This document shows, piece after piece, positions 1-6,134 of a stretch of 8,284 nt of DNA. Location: assembly GCA_043734785.1 (NCBI GenBank), contig JAYTEX010000009.1:1-8284 (forward strand). The letters are read 5' to 3'. Numbering within the stretch: position 1 is the first letter of the stretch; every line of letters begins with the position of its first letter. A model generated the notes under the pieces. That model was not told where the DNA came from, ran no database searches, and saw only the letters and a program-made list of their open reading frames with translations. Source of the DNA: CAIKBL01 sp043734785. GTDB taxonomy: Bacteria; Pseudomonadota; Gammaproteobacteria; Ga0077536. The position numbers were made by a program, and so were the translations under genes.

Positions 1-183
1 GCTAACTGCTCAGACTCATACCCCGTTGGATTCACGGGCCTCGTTCAGACTCATACCCCGTTGGACAAGGCTGCCCGTTGCCGTGACTGCCTTGAGGCGC
101 TATCGTGCGTCCGCTTTCCGCTTTTGCAGCCGATGAAGCCCTTCAGCTTCCGCCGCTGATCTGCTCTCCCTACAGTGCGCCCC
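1..183. other. Region upstream of the protease gene, no confident gene
   Basis: No convincing complete gene is visible. On the + strand, frame 1 is open from the window edge to a TGA at 157-159 and frame 2 to a TGA at 134-136, so either could be the 3' end of a gene starting outside the window. Frame 3 has a TAA at 3-5, so an upstream gene could equally end there and leave about 180 bp non-coding. The frame 1 peptide (52 residues, five Cys) resembles no phage protein I know. The stretch contains the 21-bp direct repeat and a short inverted repeat (GAAGC at 135-139, GCTTC at 146-150) too weak to call a terminator. Confidence 0.5.
10..65. repeat. Two-copy 21-bp direct repeat
   Basis: A 21-bp sequence, beginning TCAGACTCATACCCC and ending GTTGGA, occurs perfectly at 10-30 and 45-65. 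The copies are separated by 14 bp (31-44) and offset by 35 bp. The flanking bases differ on both sides. The offset is not a multiple of three, so the repeat is not a repeated peptide in one frame. The window begins only nine bases before the first copy, so further copies may lie upstream. Function is unknown: a binding site, the edge of a longer array, or a local duplication. Confidence 0.85.
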
Positions 184-1317
184 ATGTCAGACGCACGCAT
201 CCAGATTTTCAGGCCAGGCACCCATGTCACCGCCAGCGGTGACTCACTCACGTTTGCGGCCTCTGATCTCGCCGCGACGGCCGCCGCCTATGATCCGGCA
301 CTCTCGCAAGCCCCGATTGTGGTCGGCCACCCCAAGCTCGATGCGCCGGCTTATGGTTGGGTCAAAGACCTGACCTTCGCCGAAACGCTGCAAGCCGAGC
401 CCGACCAGATCGAGCCCCAATTCGCCGAGCTCGTGCGCACTGGGCGCTTCAAGAAAGTCTCTGCCGCGTTCTATCCGCCGCAACACCCCCGCAATCCGGT
501 ACCGGGCGTGTACTACTTACGCCACGTTGGGTTTCTCGGTGCGCAGGCACCCGCCGTGAAAGGCTTGCGTGATGCGAGCTTTGCGGATGATGAAGCCGGC
601 GTGATTGAAATCGAATTCAGTGCAGACGCCTGGAGTGTCGCACGCGTGTTTCGCGCGCTGCGCGAATGGATGCTCACCAAGTTCACCGTCGAAGACGCCG
701 ATCGCGTCGTCCCCGATTACGTGATTCAAGAATTGGATGCTGCCGCGCGCGATGTCCTGACGCCGCCCGCGCCCGCCAGCTCGGCACCGATGTACAGCGA
801 GCCCCTTACCGCAACGACAACCCTACGATATGAGGACTCTGCAATGACCGCAGAAGAGAAAGCCGCGCTTGCCGCGCGCGAAGCCGCGATTGCGGCCAAA
901 GAAACCGAATTCGCTGAGCGCGAAGCGCGTATCCAAGCAGGTGAAGAGACGACTCTCCGTGCGAAGGAAGCCGAATTTGTTGAGCGCCTCGTCACCGACG
1001 GCAAAGTTCTGCCACGCGACAAAGCCGCCTTCGTGGAATTTCTGATCGATGCGCCCGAGATCGAATTCACGGAAGGCAGCGCATTGGTGAAGCAATCGCG
1101 CGACGAATGGTTTCACGGCTGGCTCGCACGCTTGCCGAAGCAGGTGGAGTTCAGCGAGCTCTCCGCCGCATCCGGGGACCCGACTGCCGTCGAATTCTCA
1201 GCCCCGCCTGGCTGGTCGGTGGATCAAGCGCGCTTAGCGGTGCACCAGGCGGCACTGGCCTACCAGCACGCACACCCGGCCGTCAGTTACGCCGACGCTA
1301 TCAAAGCCGCTCGCTGA
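184..1317 (+). CDS. Mu gpI-like phage protease with C-terminal scaffold
   Basis: A 377-residue protein resembling Mu-like prophage I proteins, the head maturation proteases that also carry the internal scaffold. Residues 1 to about 130 form the protease-like part, with a GHP motif near 49-51 and a conserved-looking stretch ending in HVGFLGAQ that is typical of this family. A linker rich in Ala and Pro follows near residues 195-215. From residue 221 the chain is charged and Ala-rich, a likely coiled coil to about residue 270, followed by a scaffold-type C-terminus. ATG 184 was chosen because the protein then begins MSDARIQIF, as such proteins usually do; an in-frame GTG at 175 adds three residues. 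Neither start has a clear Shine-Dalgarno site, unlike the internal start at 844. The catalytic residues cannot be assigned with certainty by eye. It is the first gene of the head module. Confidence 0.85.
   Translation: MSDARIQIFRPGTHVTASGDSLTFAASDLAATAAAYDPALSQAPIVVGHPKLDAPAYGWVKDLTFAETLQAEPDQIEPQFAELVRTGRFKKVSAAFYPPQHPRNPVPGVYYLRHVGFLGAQAPAVKGLRDASFADDEAGVIEIEFSADAWSVARVFRALREWMLTKFTVEDADRVVPDYVIQELDAAARDVLTPPAPASSAPMYSEPLTATTTLRYEDSAMTAEEKAALAAREAAIAAKETEFAEREARIQAGEETTLRAKEAEFVERLVTDGKVLPRDKAAFVEFLIDAPEIEFTEGSALVKQSRDEWFHGWLARLPKQVEFSELSAASGDPTAVEFSAPPGWSVDQARLAVHQAALAYQHAHPAVSYADAIKAAR
832..836 (+). promoter_or_regulatory. Ribosome binding site for the nested scaffold start
   Basis: GAGGA lies 7 bases before the internal ATG at 844. 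It sits inside the protease coding sequence, where no ribosome binding site would otherwise be expected, and it is what makes the nested scaffold call credible. Confidence 0.75.
844..1317 (+). CDS. Nested capsid scaffold protein (internal start)
   Basis: An in-frame ATG inside the protease gene (codon 221 counted from ATG 184) is preceded by GAGGA at 832-836 with a 7-base spacer, a much better initiation site than that of the full-length gene. Starting here gives a 157-residue protein with the same C-terminus. It begins with an Ala/Glu/Lys/Arg-rich probable coiled coil of about 50 residues, as scaffold proteins usually do. Mu makes scaffold gpZ from within gene I in the same way, and lambda makes Nu3 within C. 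The role would be to fill the procapsid and guide capsid subunit assembly before being degraded by the protease. The overlap and start signal are seen directly; production of the short protein is inferred. Confidence 0.75.
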   Translation: MTAEEKAALAAREAAIAAKETEFAEREARIQAGEETTLRAKEAEFVERLVTDGKVLPRDKAAFVEFLIDAPEIEFTEGSALVKQSRDEWFHGWLARLPKQVEFSELSAASGDPTAVEFSAPPGWSVDQARLAVHQAALAYQHAHPAVSYADAIKAAR

Positions 1318-1331
1318 TCGCGCGCGTCTAT

Positions 1332-1337
1332 AAGGAG
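1332..1337 (+). promoter_or_regulatory. Strong ribosome binding site of the cement gene
   Basis: AAGGAG lies 8 bases before ATG 1346 in the 28-base gap after the protease/scaffold stop. No promoter or hairpin is visible in this gap, so the gene is probably read through from upstream. Confidence 0.8.
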
Positions 1338-1345
1338 CTCTCGTT

Positions 1346-1693
1346 ATGTCACGCAACCATACCCCCATCCTCACGCTGACGATTGTGGCCACCGGCACGA
1401 TTGTCGCTGATCGCTTTATCACCCCGCTCGGCGCCCAAGCCGTGGCAGACGCGAACACGCTAGGCGTCTCGCGTGTGGCCGGTGTCAGCGGAGACAAGTT
1501 AACCGTCGATGTGGATGGCACGGCGGTCGTGGAAACGGGCGCGGCGATTACCGTCGGGCAGACCCTGAAAGTCGATGCGTCCGGACGCGCCATCCCGTGG
1601 GTGACCGCCGGCGCCAGGGTCGGCATCGCACTCGAAGCCGCCTCGGCTACGGGCCAGTTCATCGAAGTTCGATTGATTCAGAACGCGGTTTAA
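1346..1693 (+). CDS. DUF2190-like capsid cement/decoration protein
   Basis: A 115-residue protein resembling the DUF2190 family of small capsid decoration (cement) proteins, which bind the outside of the capsid and stabilise it after expansion. It is rich in Val, Thr, Ala and Gly with alternating hydrophobic residues, as in a small beta-barrel. The pattern near residues 65-90 (GAAITVGQTLKVDASG, then GIALEAAS) and the ending FIEVRL match that family. ATG 1346 follows AAGGAG at 1332-1337 with an 8-base spacer. Its place between scaffold and major capsid genes fits a head protein made in many copies. No Cys is present. Confidence 0.8.
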   Translation: MSRNHTPILTLTIVATGTIVADRFITPLGAQAVADANTLGVSRVAGVSGDKLTVDVDGTAVVETGAAITVGQTLKVDASGRAIPWVTAGARVGIALEAASATGQFIEVRLIQNAV

Positions 1694-1697
1694 GGAG
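1692..1697 (+). promoter_or_regulatory. Strong ribosome binding site of the capsid gene
   Basis: AAGGAG lies 5 bases before ATG 1703 and overlaps the TAA stop (1691-1693) of the cement gene, giving a strong independent start for the major capsid protein. Confidence 0.8.
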
Positions 1698-1702
1698 CCT
1701 TT

Positions 1703-2638
1703 ATGCCACAGTTAACAACCACTCAAGCACGCGTGATCGATCCGGTATTGACCGAGGTCGCACGCGGCTATAGCAACGGCGAAATGGTCGGCATGTCGCT
1801 CTTCCCGTTGGTGCCAGTCGCCCAACGCGGCGGCCGCGTGGTGACTTTCCGTAAGGAAGATTTCCGGACCTATAACACCGCCCGCGCGCCAGGCACGGAC
1901 ACCAAACGCGTGCAGTTTGGCTACGATGGCAGCCCGTTCGCCCTCGATCAGCATGCGCTCGAAGGCCAAGTGCCGTTCGAGCATATGCAGGAGGCGGCCG
2001 CAGTACCGGGTATCGACATGGCACGCCTCGCCGTGATGAAAACGCAGAACATCATCGCGAATCGCTTGGAAATCCAGCAGGCGACGATTGCGACCACTGC
2101 CGCGAGCTATGCCGCGACCAACAAGGTGACGCTCGCGGGTGTCTCGCAGTGGTCCGACCCTGCCGCGACGCCGGTGAATGACATCGAAACGGCGAAAGAA
2201 GCCATCCGCAAGCAAGCCGGGCGCCGACCGAACACGGTCATCCTGGGTGCCGCCGTGTTCGCGAAGCTCCGCACCAACCCGCAGATAGTGGATCGCATCA
2301 AATATACCGGCCGGGATGTCGCGACCTTGGAGCTCCTCGCCGGGCTCTTTGGCGTGCAGCGCGTGCTCTCGGGCGATGCGATCTTCCTGGATGCCAGCGA
2401 CACCCTGCAGGATGTGTGGGGCAAGTTCGTGGTCATCGCTTACACCGATTTGAGCGGCATCAATGATATGGGCGTGCCGAGCTACGGCTACACCTATCGG
2501 CTGCGCGATTACCCGATCGCTGAGCAGGCTTACGAAGATCGCGGTGCGAAGTCGTGGATTTATCCGGTCACGGATGAAGTCTCGCCCGTGATGGTGGGAG
2601 CTGACGCCGGATATCTGATCTCGGCGGCGATTGCGTAA
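1703..2638 (+). CDS. Major capsid protein
   Basis: A 311-residue protein matching a widespread family of phage major capsid proteins, expected to have the HK97 fold and to form the icosahedral shell. Family-type stretches are DPVLTEVARGY near residue 13, YNTARAPGT near residue 57 followed by a KRVQFGY segment, a VTLAGVSQWSD segment near residue 142, and IKYTGRDVATLELLAGLFGV near residues 194-213. The length is normal for the family. There is no obvious long N-terminal prodomain, as expected when the scaffold is a separate protein. It differs visibly from Mu gpT, although the gene order around it is Mu-like. A 33-base gap without a hairpin separates it from the next gene. Confidence 0.9.
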   Translation: MPQLTTTQARVIDPVLTEVARGYSNGEMVGMSLFPLVPVAQRGGRVVTFRKEDFRTYNTARAPGTDTKRVQFGYDGSPFALDQHALEGQVPFEHMQEAAAVPGIDMARLAVMKTQNIIANRLEIQQATIATTAASYAATNKVTLAGVSQWSDPAATPVNDIETAKEAIRKQAGRRPNTVILGAAVFAKLRTNPQIVDRIKYTGRDVATLELLAGLFGVQRVLSGDAIFLDASDTLQDVWGKFVVIAYTDLSGINDMGVPSYGYTYRLRDYPIAEQAYEDRGAKSWIYPVTDEVSPVMVGADAGYLISAAIA

Positions 2639-2671
2639 GCGCTCATTTAATCGACAGCGAGGAATTCAACG

Positions 2672-2875
2672 ATGGCCAAAGCCAAGAACGCGGCAGCGCA
2701 ATCTGCCGCGACCTACACCGTCCGTGAGCCGCTGCGGCATGACGGCATCGATTATCAGCCGGGAGATTCGATCGAATTGCGCGAGGTCCAGGCGGCCACC
2801 TTGATCGCGCAGATGGTGCTGGAGAGCCCATTGCCAGCCATCGATCCCGATTTGCCAACCGAAGCACACGCCTGA
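2672..2875 (+). CDS. Small phage head-region protein, DUF7210-like
   Basis: A 67-residue protein. After a Lys/Ala-rich start (residues 1-13) comes a small compact domain with the pattern YTVREPLRHDGIDYQPGD, then ELREVQAATLIAQMV. This fits a small phage family I recall as DUF7210: a short beta segment followed by a helix that ends where other small phage proteins carry a hydrophobic patch. ATG 2672 follows GAGGA at 2659-2663 with an 8-base spacer. In Mu-like phages a small gp35-type protein sits at this point after the capsid gene, and this may be its functional counterpart. The molecular role is not known. Confidence 0.7.
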   Translation: MAKAKNAAAQSAATYTVREPLRHDGIDYQPGDSIELREVQAATLIAQMVLESPLPAIDPDLPTEAHA

Positions 2876-2885
2876 CTCAACGCCC

Positions 2886-3326
2886 GTGGCAAACGTCCTT
2901 CATCGAACGACCCTGGACTACCGCGAGAGCGTCAACACGCCCGATTTCCCAGTTGCACAGTGGATCATCGACCCCGATCTATCAGCGGTCGCTGGCGTGG
3001 CGCACAAGTACTGGAAAATCCTGATAGATGCAGTGCTCGCGATGACTCAGGTTGAGCGCGACGCGGTAGATGCGGCGGAAGTCACCGCGCGACGCGATGC
3101 GGCGGTGGCCACACTGATTCAGGTTGAGGGAGTCCAGCGAGCCTTTATGCTGATCGTGCTGGACGAGCTAAATTTGGGCGCGCTTAAAATTAACGCCTTG
3201 CTCGCCGCGATTGGTGCGGCGACGAGTCTGGCCGGGCTCAAAACAGCGGTATCGCTCATCGCCGATTACCCCGCGCTAACGGAAGCTAAGTTACGCACCG
3301 CGATCCGTAATCGGCTGGGGACGTAA
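2886..3326 (+). CDS. Phage virion-associated protein of unknown function
   Basis: A 146-residue protein starting at GTG 2886, 10 bases after the previous stop and without a clear Shine-Dalgarno site, so probably translated by coupling. Residues 1-45 carry a pattern I recognise from other phage structural regions: VLHRTT, then SVNTPDF, WIIDPDLSAV and KYWKI. The remainder is helical and Ala-rich, with a probable coiled-coil stretch near residues 50-75 and a C-terminal helical part. No enzyme motif or signal peptide is seen. The N-terminal pattern could be a docking segment shared by proteins attached to the virion, but this is inference. It opens the accessory cassette between the head and connector genes. 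Confidence 0.75.
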   Translation: MANVLHRTTLDYRESVNTPDFPVAQWIIDPDLSAVAGVAHKYWKILIDAVLAMTQVERDAVDAAEVTARRDAAVATLIQVEGVQRAFMLIVLDELNLGALKINALLAAIGAATSLAGLKTAVSLIADYPALTEAKLRTAIRNRLGT

Positions 3327-3328
3327 CG

Positions 3329-3841
3329 ATGGCTAGCGGGGACACCTTAATCGTTTTTGGTCCGCTCTCAAATGAGCCGCCTGCGACGGGGTACGCGACG
3401 CTGGATACGCGTAATTCGCATCCATGCTTGGATTTCGATGATGCTGCCGCGACGGAATCAGCCATCTTTTCGGCTGTATTGCCGCGTCATTACGCCGGCG
3501 GTGGGATCACCGTGTTACTGCACTGGTCGGCGACCACTGCGATCACCGGCAATGTAATGTGGCAATCCGCTTTTGAGAGAATGAGCGCGATAGCATCGGC
3601 TCCACTGGATATCGATACAGACGGGTTCGCGACACCGGTTACGTGGACAGCACAGGCGACAGATCCGACGCTATCCGGCAACGTTGTAATCGATTCGCAG
3701 GCACATACCAACGGGGCTCAGATTAATTCTATTGCGGTGGGCGATTTATTCCGAATCAAGGTCGAGCGCCTGGGTTCAAACGCTTCCGACACGATGGTGG
3801 GCGATGCGGAATTGCTCGGTGTAGAGCTGAGAGAAGTCTGA
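3329..3841 (+). CDS. Putative beta-rich virion structural protein
   Basis: A 170-residue protein dominated by short alternating hydrophobic stretches, small residues and Thr/Asp, as in a beta-sandwich. There are no membrane segments. Similar proteins occur beside lectin or fibre genes in uncultured phages, usually labelled hypothetical or virion structural. A jelly-roll decoration or fibre-associated domain is plausible but unproven. ATG 3329 lies two bases after the preceding stop, with GGGGA at 3317-3321. Its stop overlaps the start of the next gene by one base (TGATG), so the two are probably translated together and may act together. Its base composition is less GC-rich than the capsid genes. 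Confidence 0.7.
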   Translation: MASGDTLIVFGPLSNEPPATGYATLDTRNSHPCLDFDDAAATESAIFSAVLPRHYAGGGITVLLHWSATTAITGNVMWQSAFERMSAIASAPLDIDTDGFATPVTWTAQATDPTLSGNVVIDSQAHTNGAQINSIAVGDLFRIKVERLGSNASDTMVGDAELLGVELREV

Positions 3842-5313
3842 TGGCGCGAAAATTTACAGAGGTGTCGAGCAATTCTGGGAAATACTCAGGGGCTCTTGTA
3901 ACCGGCACCCCGTTATCAATGGTTGCTTGGGTACGGCTAGCTGCTGTCGGGAGTGTTATTCGCACTATTCTATCAATCAGAAATTCTGCATCGGGCGTAG
4001 AAAATAACTGCTGGACATTGGGAATGGGCGTTGGGGAGCAGATAGAGGCCAAAACAGGAACATCGACTACCCAGGGTAGCACCACTGCCGGCGCTCTTAC
4101 TCCCGGGACGTGGGCACATGCTGGCGCTGTATTTTCTACGTATGAAAACCGCGTGGCTTATCTTGATGGCGTCGCAGCAACAGCCAATTTGTCGATTAGA
4201 AGCCCATCTTCTGTCAATGTAACTAATATCGGGTATGAAGAAACATCTGCCGGTGGGGCCTTATTTTGGGACGGAGATCTAGCAGAACTGGCTGTTTACG
4301 ATGCCGCACTGACAACCGCTGAAATGTTGATTTTATCAAAAGGGATCTCCCCGCTTTTCGTACGCCCCTCCAATCTAGTTGGATACTGGCCGTTTATTGG
4401 GAACACCAGTCCGGAAATTGAATTGATCAATAGGTATGCACTTACACTTACAGGGCCTCCGACCAAAAGCGCTCATCCACGCGTCTTGTGGCCAAGAGCG
4501 AGAATCTACAGTTTCCCGAGCGGCGCAATCGTCAAGTTCATTGTCGACGCCGGTGCCGGCGCGGATGCAGCGCCCAGTGTCTCGGTATCGCTCGGACTGA
4601 GCGACACCGGTGCCGGCGTGGACACTGCACCAGGCGCGGCCGCCGCCGTCCCCGTTGCGGATACTGGCAGCGCGGCCGATCTTATCGCGGCCATTAGCGC
4701 GGCCCTTTCGCTCACGGATACGGCCTCTGGCGCCGATGCCGTCAGCATCATCACGGATGTCCTTTTATCGGTGACCGACAGCGGCACGGCGGCGGATGTT
4801 ATCGCGTCCATTCTCGCGAGCCTGAGCGTCAGCGATGTCGGCACCGGCGTGGAGGCGATTACCAACCTCAGTGCGTCACTGAGCATCGCAGACACCGGTG
4901 CCGGCGTTGATGCGACCCCTACTATCGCCGCGTTGCTTGCGCTCAGCGACACCGCGGTCGGCGCTGATGCGCCCCCTGCCATCGCCGCGTTGCTGGCGCT
5001 CAGCGACACCGCGGTCGGCGCGGACGCCATCAACGTTCTGCAAGCGATCCTGATTTCGATTGCGGACAACCTGATCGGCGCAGATGCGATCTCACTGACG
5101 GCGGCCGTTTCACTTAGCGACACGGCGACCGGGGTCGACATTCTGCAATCGGTTGCCGCATTGCTCGCACTCGCCGATAGCGGCATCGGTATCGATGTTG
5201 CTGCCCGCTTCGACGCCCAAGTCCGCTTGCTCAAGATGACCTTCACTGTGCGCATGCGCCGGATTGCTTTCCGGATGGCAAAGCGCTTCATGTCTTTCAA
5301 ACTCGCTGCGTGA
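3841..5313 (+). CDS. LamG-like lectin protein with 19-residue repeats
   Basis: A 490-residue probable virion surface protein in three parts. Residues about 22-200 look like a LamG/concanavalin-A-like lectin domain: MVAWVRL at the start, TWAHAGAVF followed by AYLDGV in the middle, then GDLAELAVYDAALT and LVGYWPF. Residues 235-464 are about 12 tandem copies of a 19-residue unit with consensus DTGxGADA followed by an Ala/Leu/Ile/Ser-rich stretch. Residues 466-490 are strongly basic and built on a 9-residue repeat with Phe at 468, 477 and 486. The lectin half is visibly poorer in GC than the repeat half, as if two pieces of different origin were joined. The start overlaps the previous stop (TGATG). 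Binding of host surface sugars or decoration of the head is the likely role, by inference from the domain and the cassette. Confidence 0.8.
   Translation: MARKFTEVSSNSGKYSGALVTGTPLSMVAWVRLAAVGSVIRTILSIRNSASGVENNCWTLGMGVGEQIEAKTGTSTTQGSTTAGALTPGTWAHAGAVFSTYENRVAYLDGVAATANLSIRSPSSVNVTNIGYEETSAGGALFWDGDLAELAVYDAALTTAEMLILSKGISPLFVRPSNLVGYWPFIGNTSPEIELINRYALTLTGPPTKSAHPRVLWPRARIYSFPSGAIVKFIVDAGAGADAAPSVSVSLGLSDTGAGVDTAPGAAAAVPVADTGSAADLIAAISAALSLTDTASGADAVSIITDVLLSVTDSGTAADVIASILASLSVSDVGTGVEAITNLSASLSIADTGAGVDATPTIAALLALSDTAVGADAPPAIAALLALSDTAVGADAINVLQAILISIADNLIGADAISLTAAVSLSDTATGVDILQSVAALLALADSGIGIDVAARFDAQVRLLKMTFTVRMRRIAFRMAKRFMSFKLAA
4543..5232 (+). repeat. About 12 tandem 57-bp coding repeats
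   Basis: This encodes residues 235-464 of the lectin protein. The unit is 19 residues (occasionally 18 or 20) and repeats about 12 times, with a near-constant Asp-[Thr/Ser]-[Gly/Ala]-x-[Gly/Ala]-x-[Asp/Glu] core followed by small and aliphatic residues. Most units have diverged at DNA level, but 4924-4964 and 4981-5021 match at 40 of 41 positions, exactly 57 bp apart, pointing to recent duplication of one unit. The regular spacing of Asp and Gly suggests a stacked beta structure or a long spacer; neither can be decided by eye. Confidence 0.88.
5236..5310 (+). repeat. Basic 9-residue repeat tail of the lectin protein
   Basis: Residues 466-490 read as MTFTVRMRR, IAFRMAKRF and MSFKLAA. This is a 9-residue unit of hydrophobic, small, Phe, variable, hydrophobic, then basic residues, repeated twice and then cut short by the stop. 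Phe falls at 468, 477 and 486. The tail is strongly positive, whereas the preceding repeats are acidic. Confidence 0.75.
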
Positions 5314-5320
5314 GGCGCCA

Positions 5321-5809
5321 ATGAACCTACACGAATCCATGACGTACAAGACCCAATGGGTCATCCGCCGCTATGTCGACGATGAGGCCTTCGCGCGTGG
5401 CGAGTCCTACCGGGATTCGATCATCGACGGCAATCTGCTGTTGAATGAAGGTATCGCAGATCTGTGGGATTTGACGTGCGGGTTGGGCACCCCCACTGCG
5501 TTCAGCAATGCGAACGCCCGTCTTGGGGTAGGCGATTCCGCCGCCGCCGAAGCGGCGACCCAGACAGATTTACAGGCCGCGAGCAACAAGACCTACAAGG
5601 CGATGTCGGCGAGCTATCCGTCCCGTGCCGCCCAGACCGTGACCTGGCGCGCGGTGTTTGTCAGCGCTGATGCGAACTACGCCTGGGCCGAGTTCTGCGT
5701 CGATAACGGCGCCACTGCGTTGAAGACCTTGAATCGCAAGGTGAGTGCCCAGGGCACCAAGGCATCGGGCCAGACCTGGACCCTCGACCTCGCGATCACC
5801 TTGTCTTGA
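5321..5809 (+). CDS. Putative phage virion protein, family seen in many phages
   Basis: A 162-residue protein starting at ATG 5321, seven bases after the lectin gene stop, with GTGAGG at 5310-5315 overlapping that stop. The open frame extends upstream to an ATG at 5264, but that part lies within the lectin gene. Recognisable stretches are GNLLLNEGIADLW near residue 35, then FSNANARLGVGDS, ATQTDLQAASNKTYKAM, and near the end LNRKVSAQGTKASG followed by a TLDLAITLS ending. Proteins with this pattern occur in the structural regions of many unrelated phages and are mostly unnamed. The beta-rich sequence without enzyme motifs suggests a structural or fibre-associated role. No membrane segment is seen. 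Confidence 0.78.
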   Translation: MNLHESMTYKTQWVIRRYVDDEAFARGESYRDSIIDGNLLLNEGIADLWDLTCGLGTPTAFSNANARLGVGDSAAAEAATQTDLQAASNKTYKAMSASYPSRAAQTVTWRAVFVSADANYAWAEFCVDNGATALKTLNRKVSAQGTKASGQTWTLDLAITLS

Positions 5810-5816
5810 TGCGCGC

Positions 5817-6134
5817 ATGGTCGATGTCGTCAAAGAGCGGACCACCAGCTATCTCAGCGTGGATTTTAAGGACAAGGCTGGGAGTCTGGTGGCGCCGGCC
5901 AGTGTGCTCTACAGCGTGTACTGTATGACCAACGCCCAGCAGCTGCGTGCGGATACGGCACTGTCTCCCGGCTCCACCATCGAGATCACGCTCAATGCCA
6001 CGGATAACGCCATCGTGAATGCGGCCAGTAGCCGTGAGCGGCGCCGGGTGACCATCAAAGCGCTCTACGGGACGAACGATGAGCTGAACGATCAGTACGA
6101 GTACTACGTGCAGAACCTGGAGCGCGCGCCGTGA
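5817..6134 (+). CDS. Small beta-rich phage protein, Ig-like fold possible
   Basis: A 105-residue protein. ATG 5817 is chosen because it lies just after the preceding stop (TGA 5807-5809) and gives a start followed by a typical beta-rich domain. The in-frame ATG at 5745 would overlap the previous gene by 65 bases and add residues unlike the rest. An ATG at 5809 overlapping that stop is out of frame. The sequence alternates polar and hydrophobic residues (TTSYLSVDFKD, then VLYSVYCM, STIEITL, RRVTIKALYG, QYEYYVQNL), as in an immunoglobulin-like sandwich. Similar small proteins sit just before gp36-type genes in other phages. No clear Shine-Dalgarno site is present, so coupling is likely. The role is unknown, possibly virion decoration. 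Confidence 0.72.
   Translation: MVDVVKERTTSYLSVDFKDKAGSLVAPASVLYSVYCMTNAQQLRADTALSPGSTIEITLNATDNAIVNAASSRERRRVTIKALYGTNDELNDQYEYYVQNLERAP

Noticed and set aside
10..65. Two repeats as a possible CRISPR array fragment
   Set aside because: The repeat is 21 bp and the intervening sequence only 14 bp, too short for known arrays, and no cas gene is visible.
78..106. TTGCCG, 17 bases, TATCGT as a sigma-70 type promoter
   Set aside because: Each box matches the consensus at only four of six positions, which is expected by chance at this length.
135..150. Short inverted repeat GAAGC/GCTTC as a terminator
   Set aside because: The stem is only five base pairs and no T run follows.
1..159. Frame 1 open stretch as the end of an upstream gene
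   Set aside because: It is open and moderately GC-rich at third positions, but the peptide matches nothing I recognise and two other frames also give plausible ends, so no gene is called.
613..2667. Five GAATTC palindromes within about 2 kb
   Set aside because: Four encode the repeated Glu-Phe motif of the protease/scaffold and one overlaps the region after a ribosome binding site; protein sequence explains them better than a DNA-level signal.
4506..5321. Long minus-strand open frame opposite the repeat array
   Set aside because: It mirrors the 19-residue repeats of the + strand gene and has no independent start signal or protein pattern; it is a by-product of the regular GC-rich repeats.
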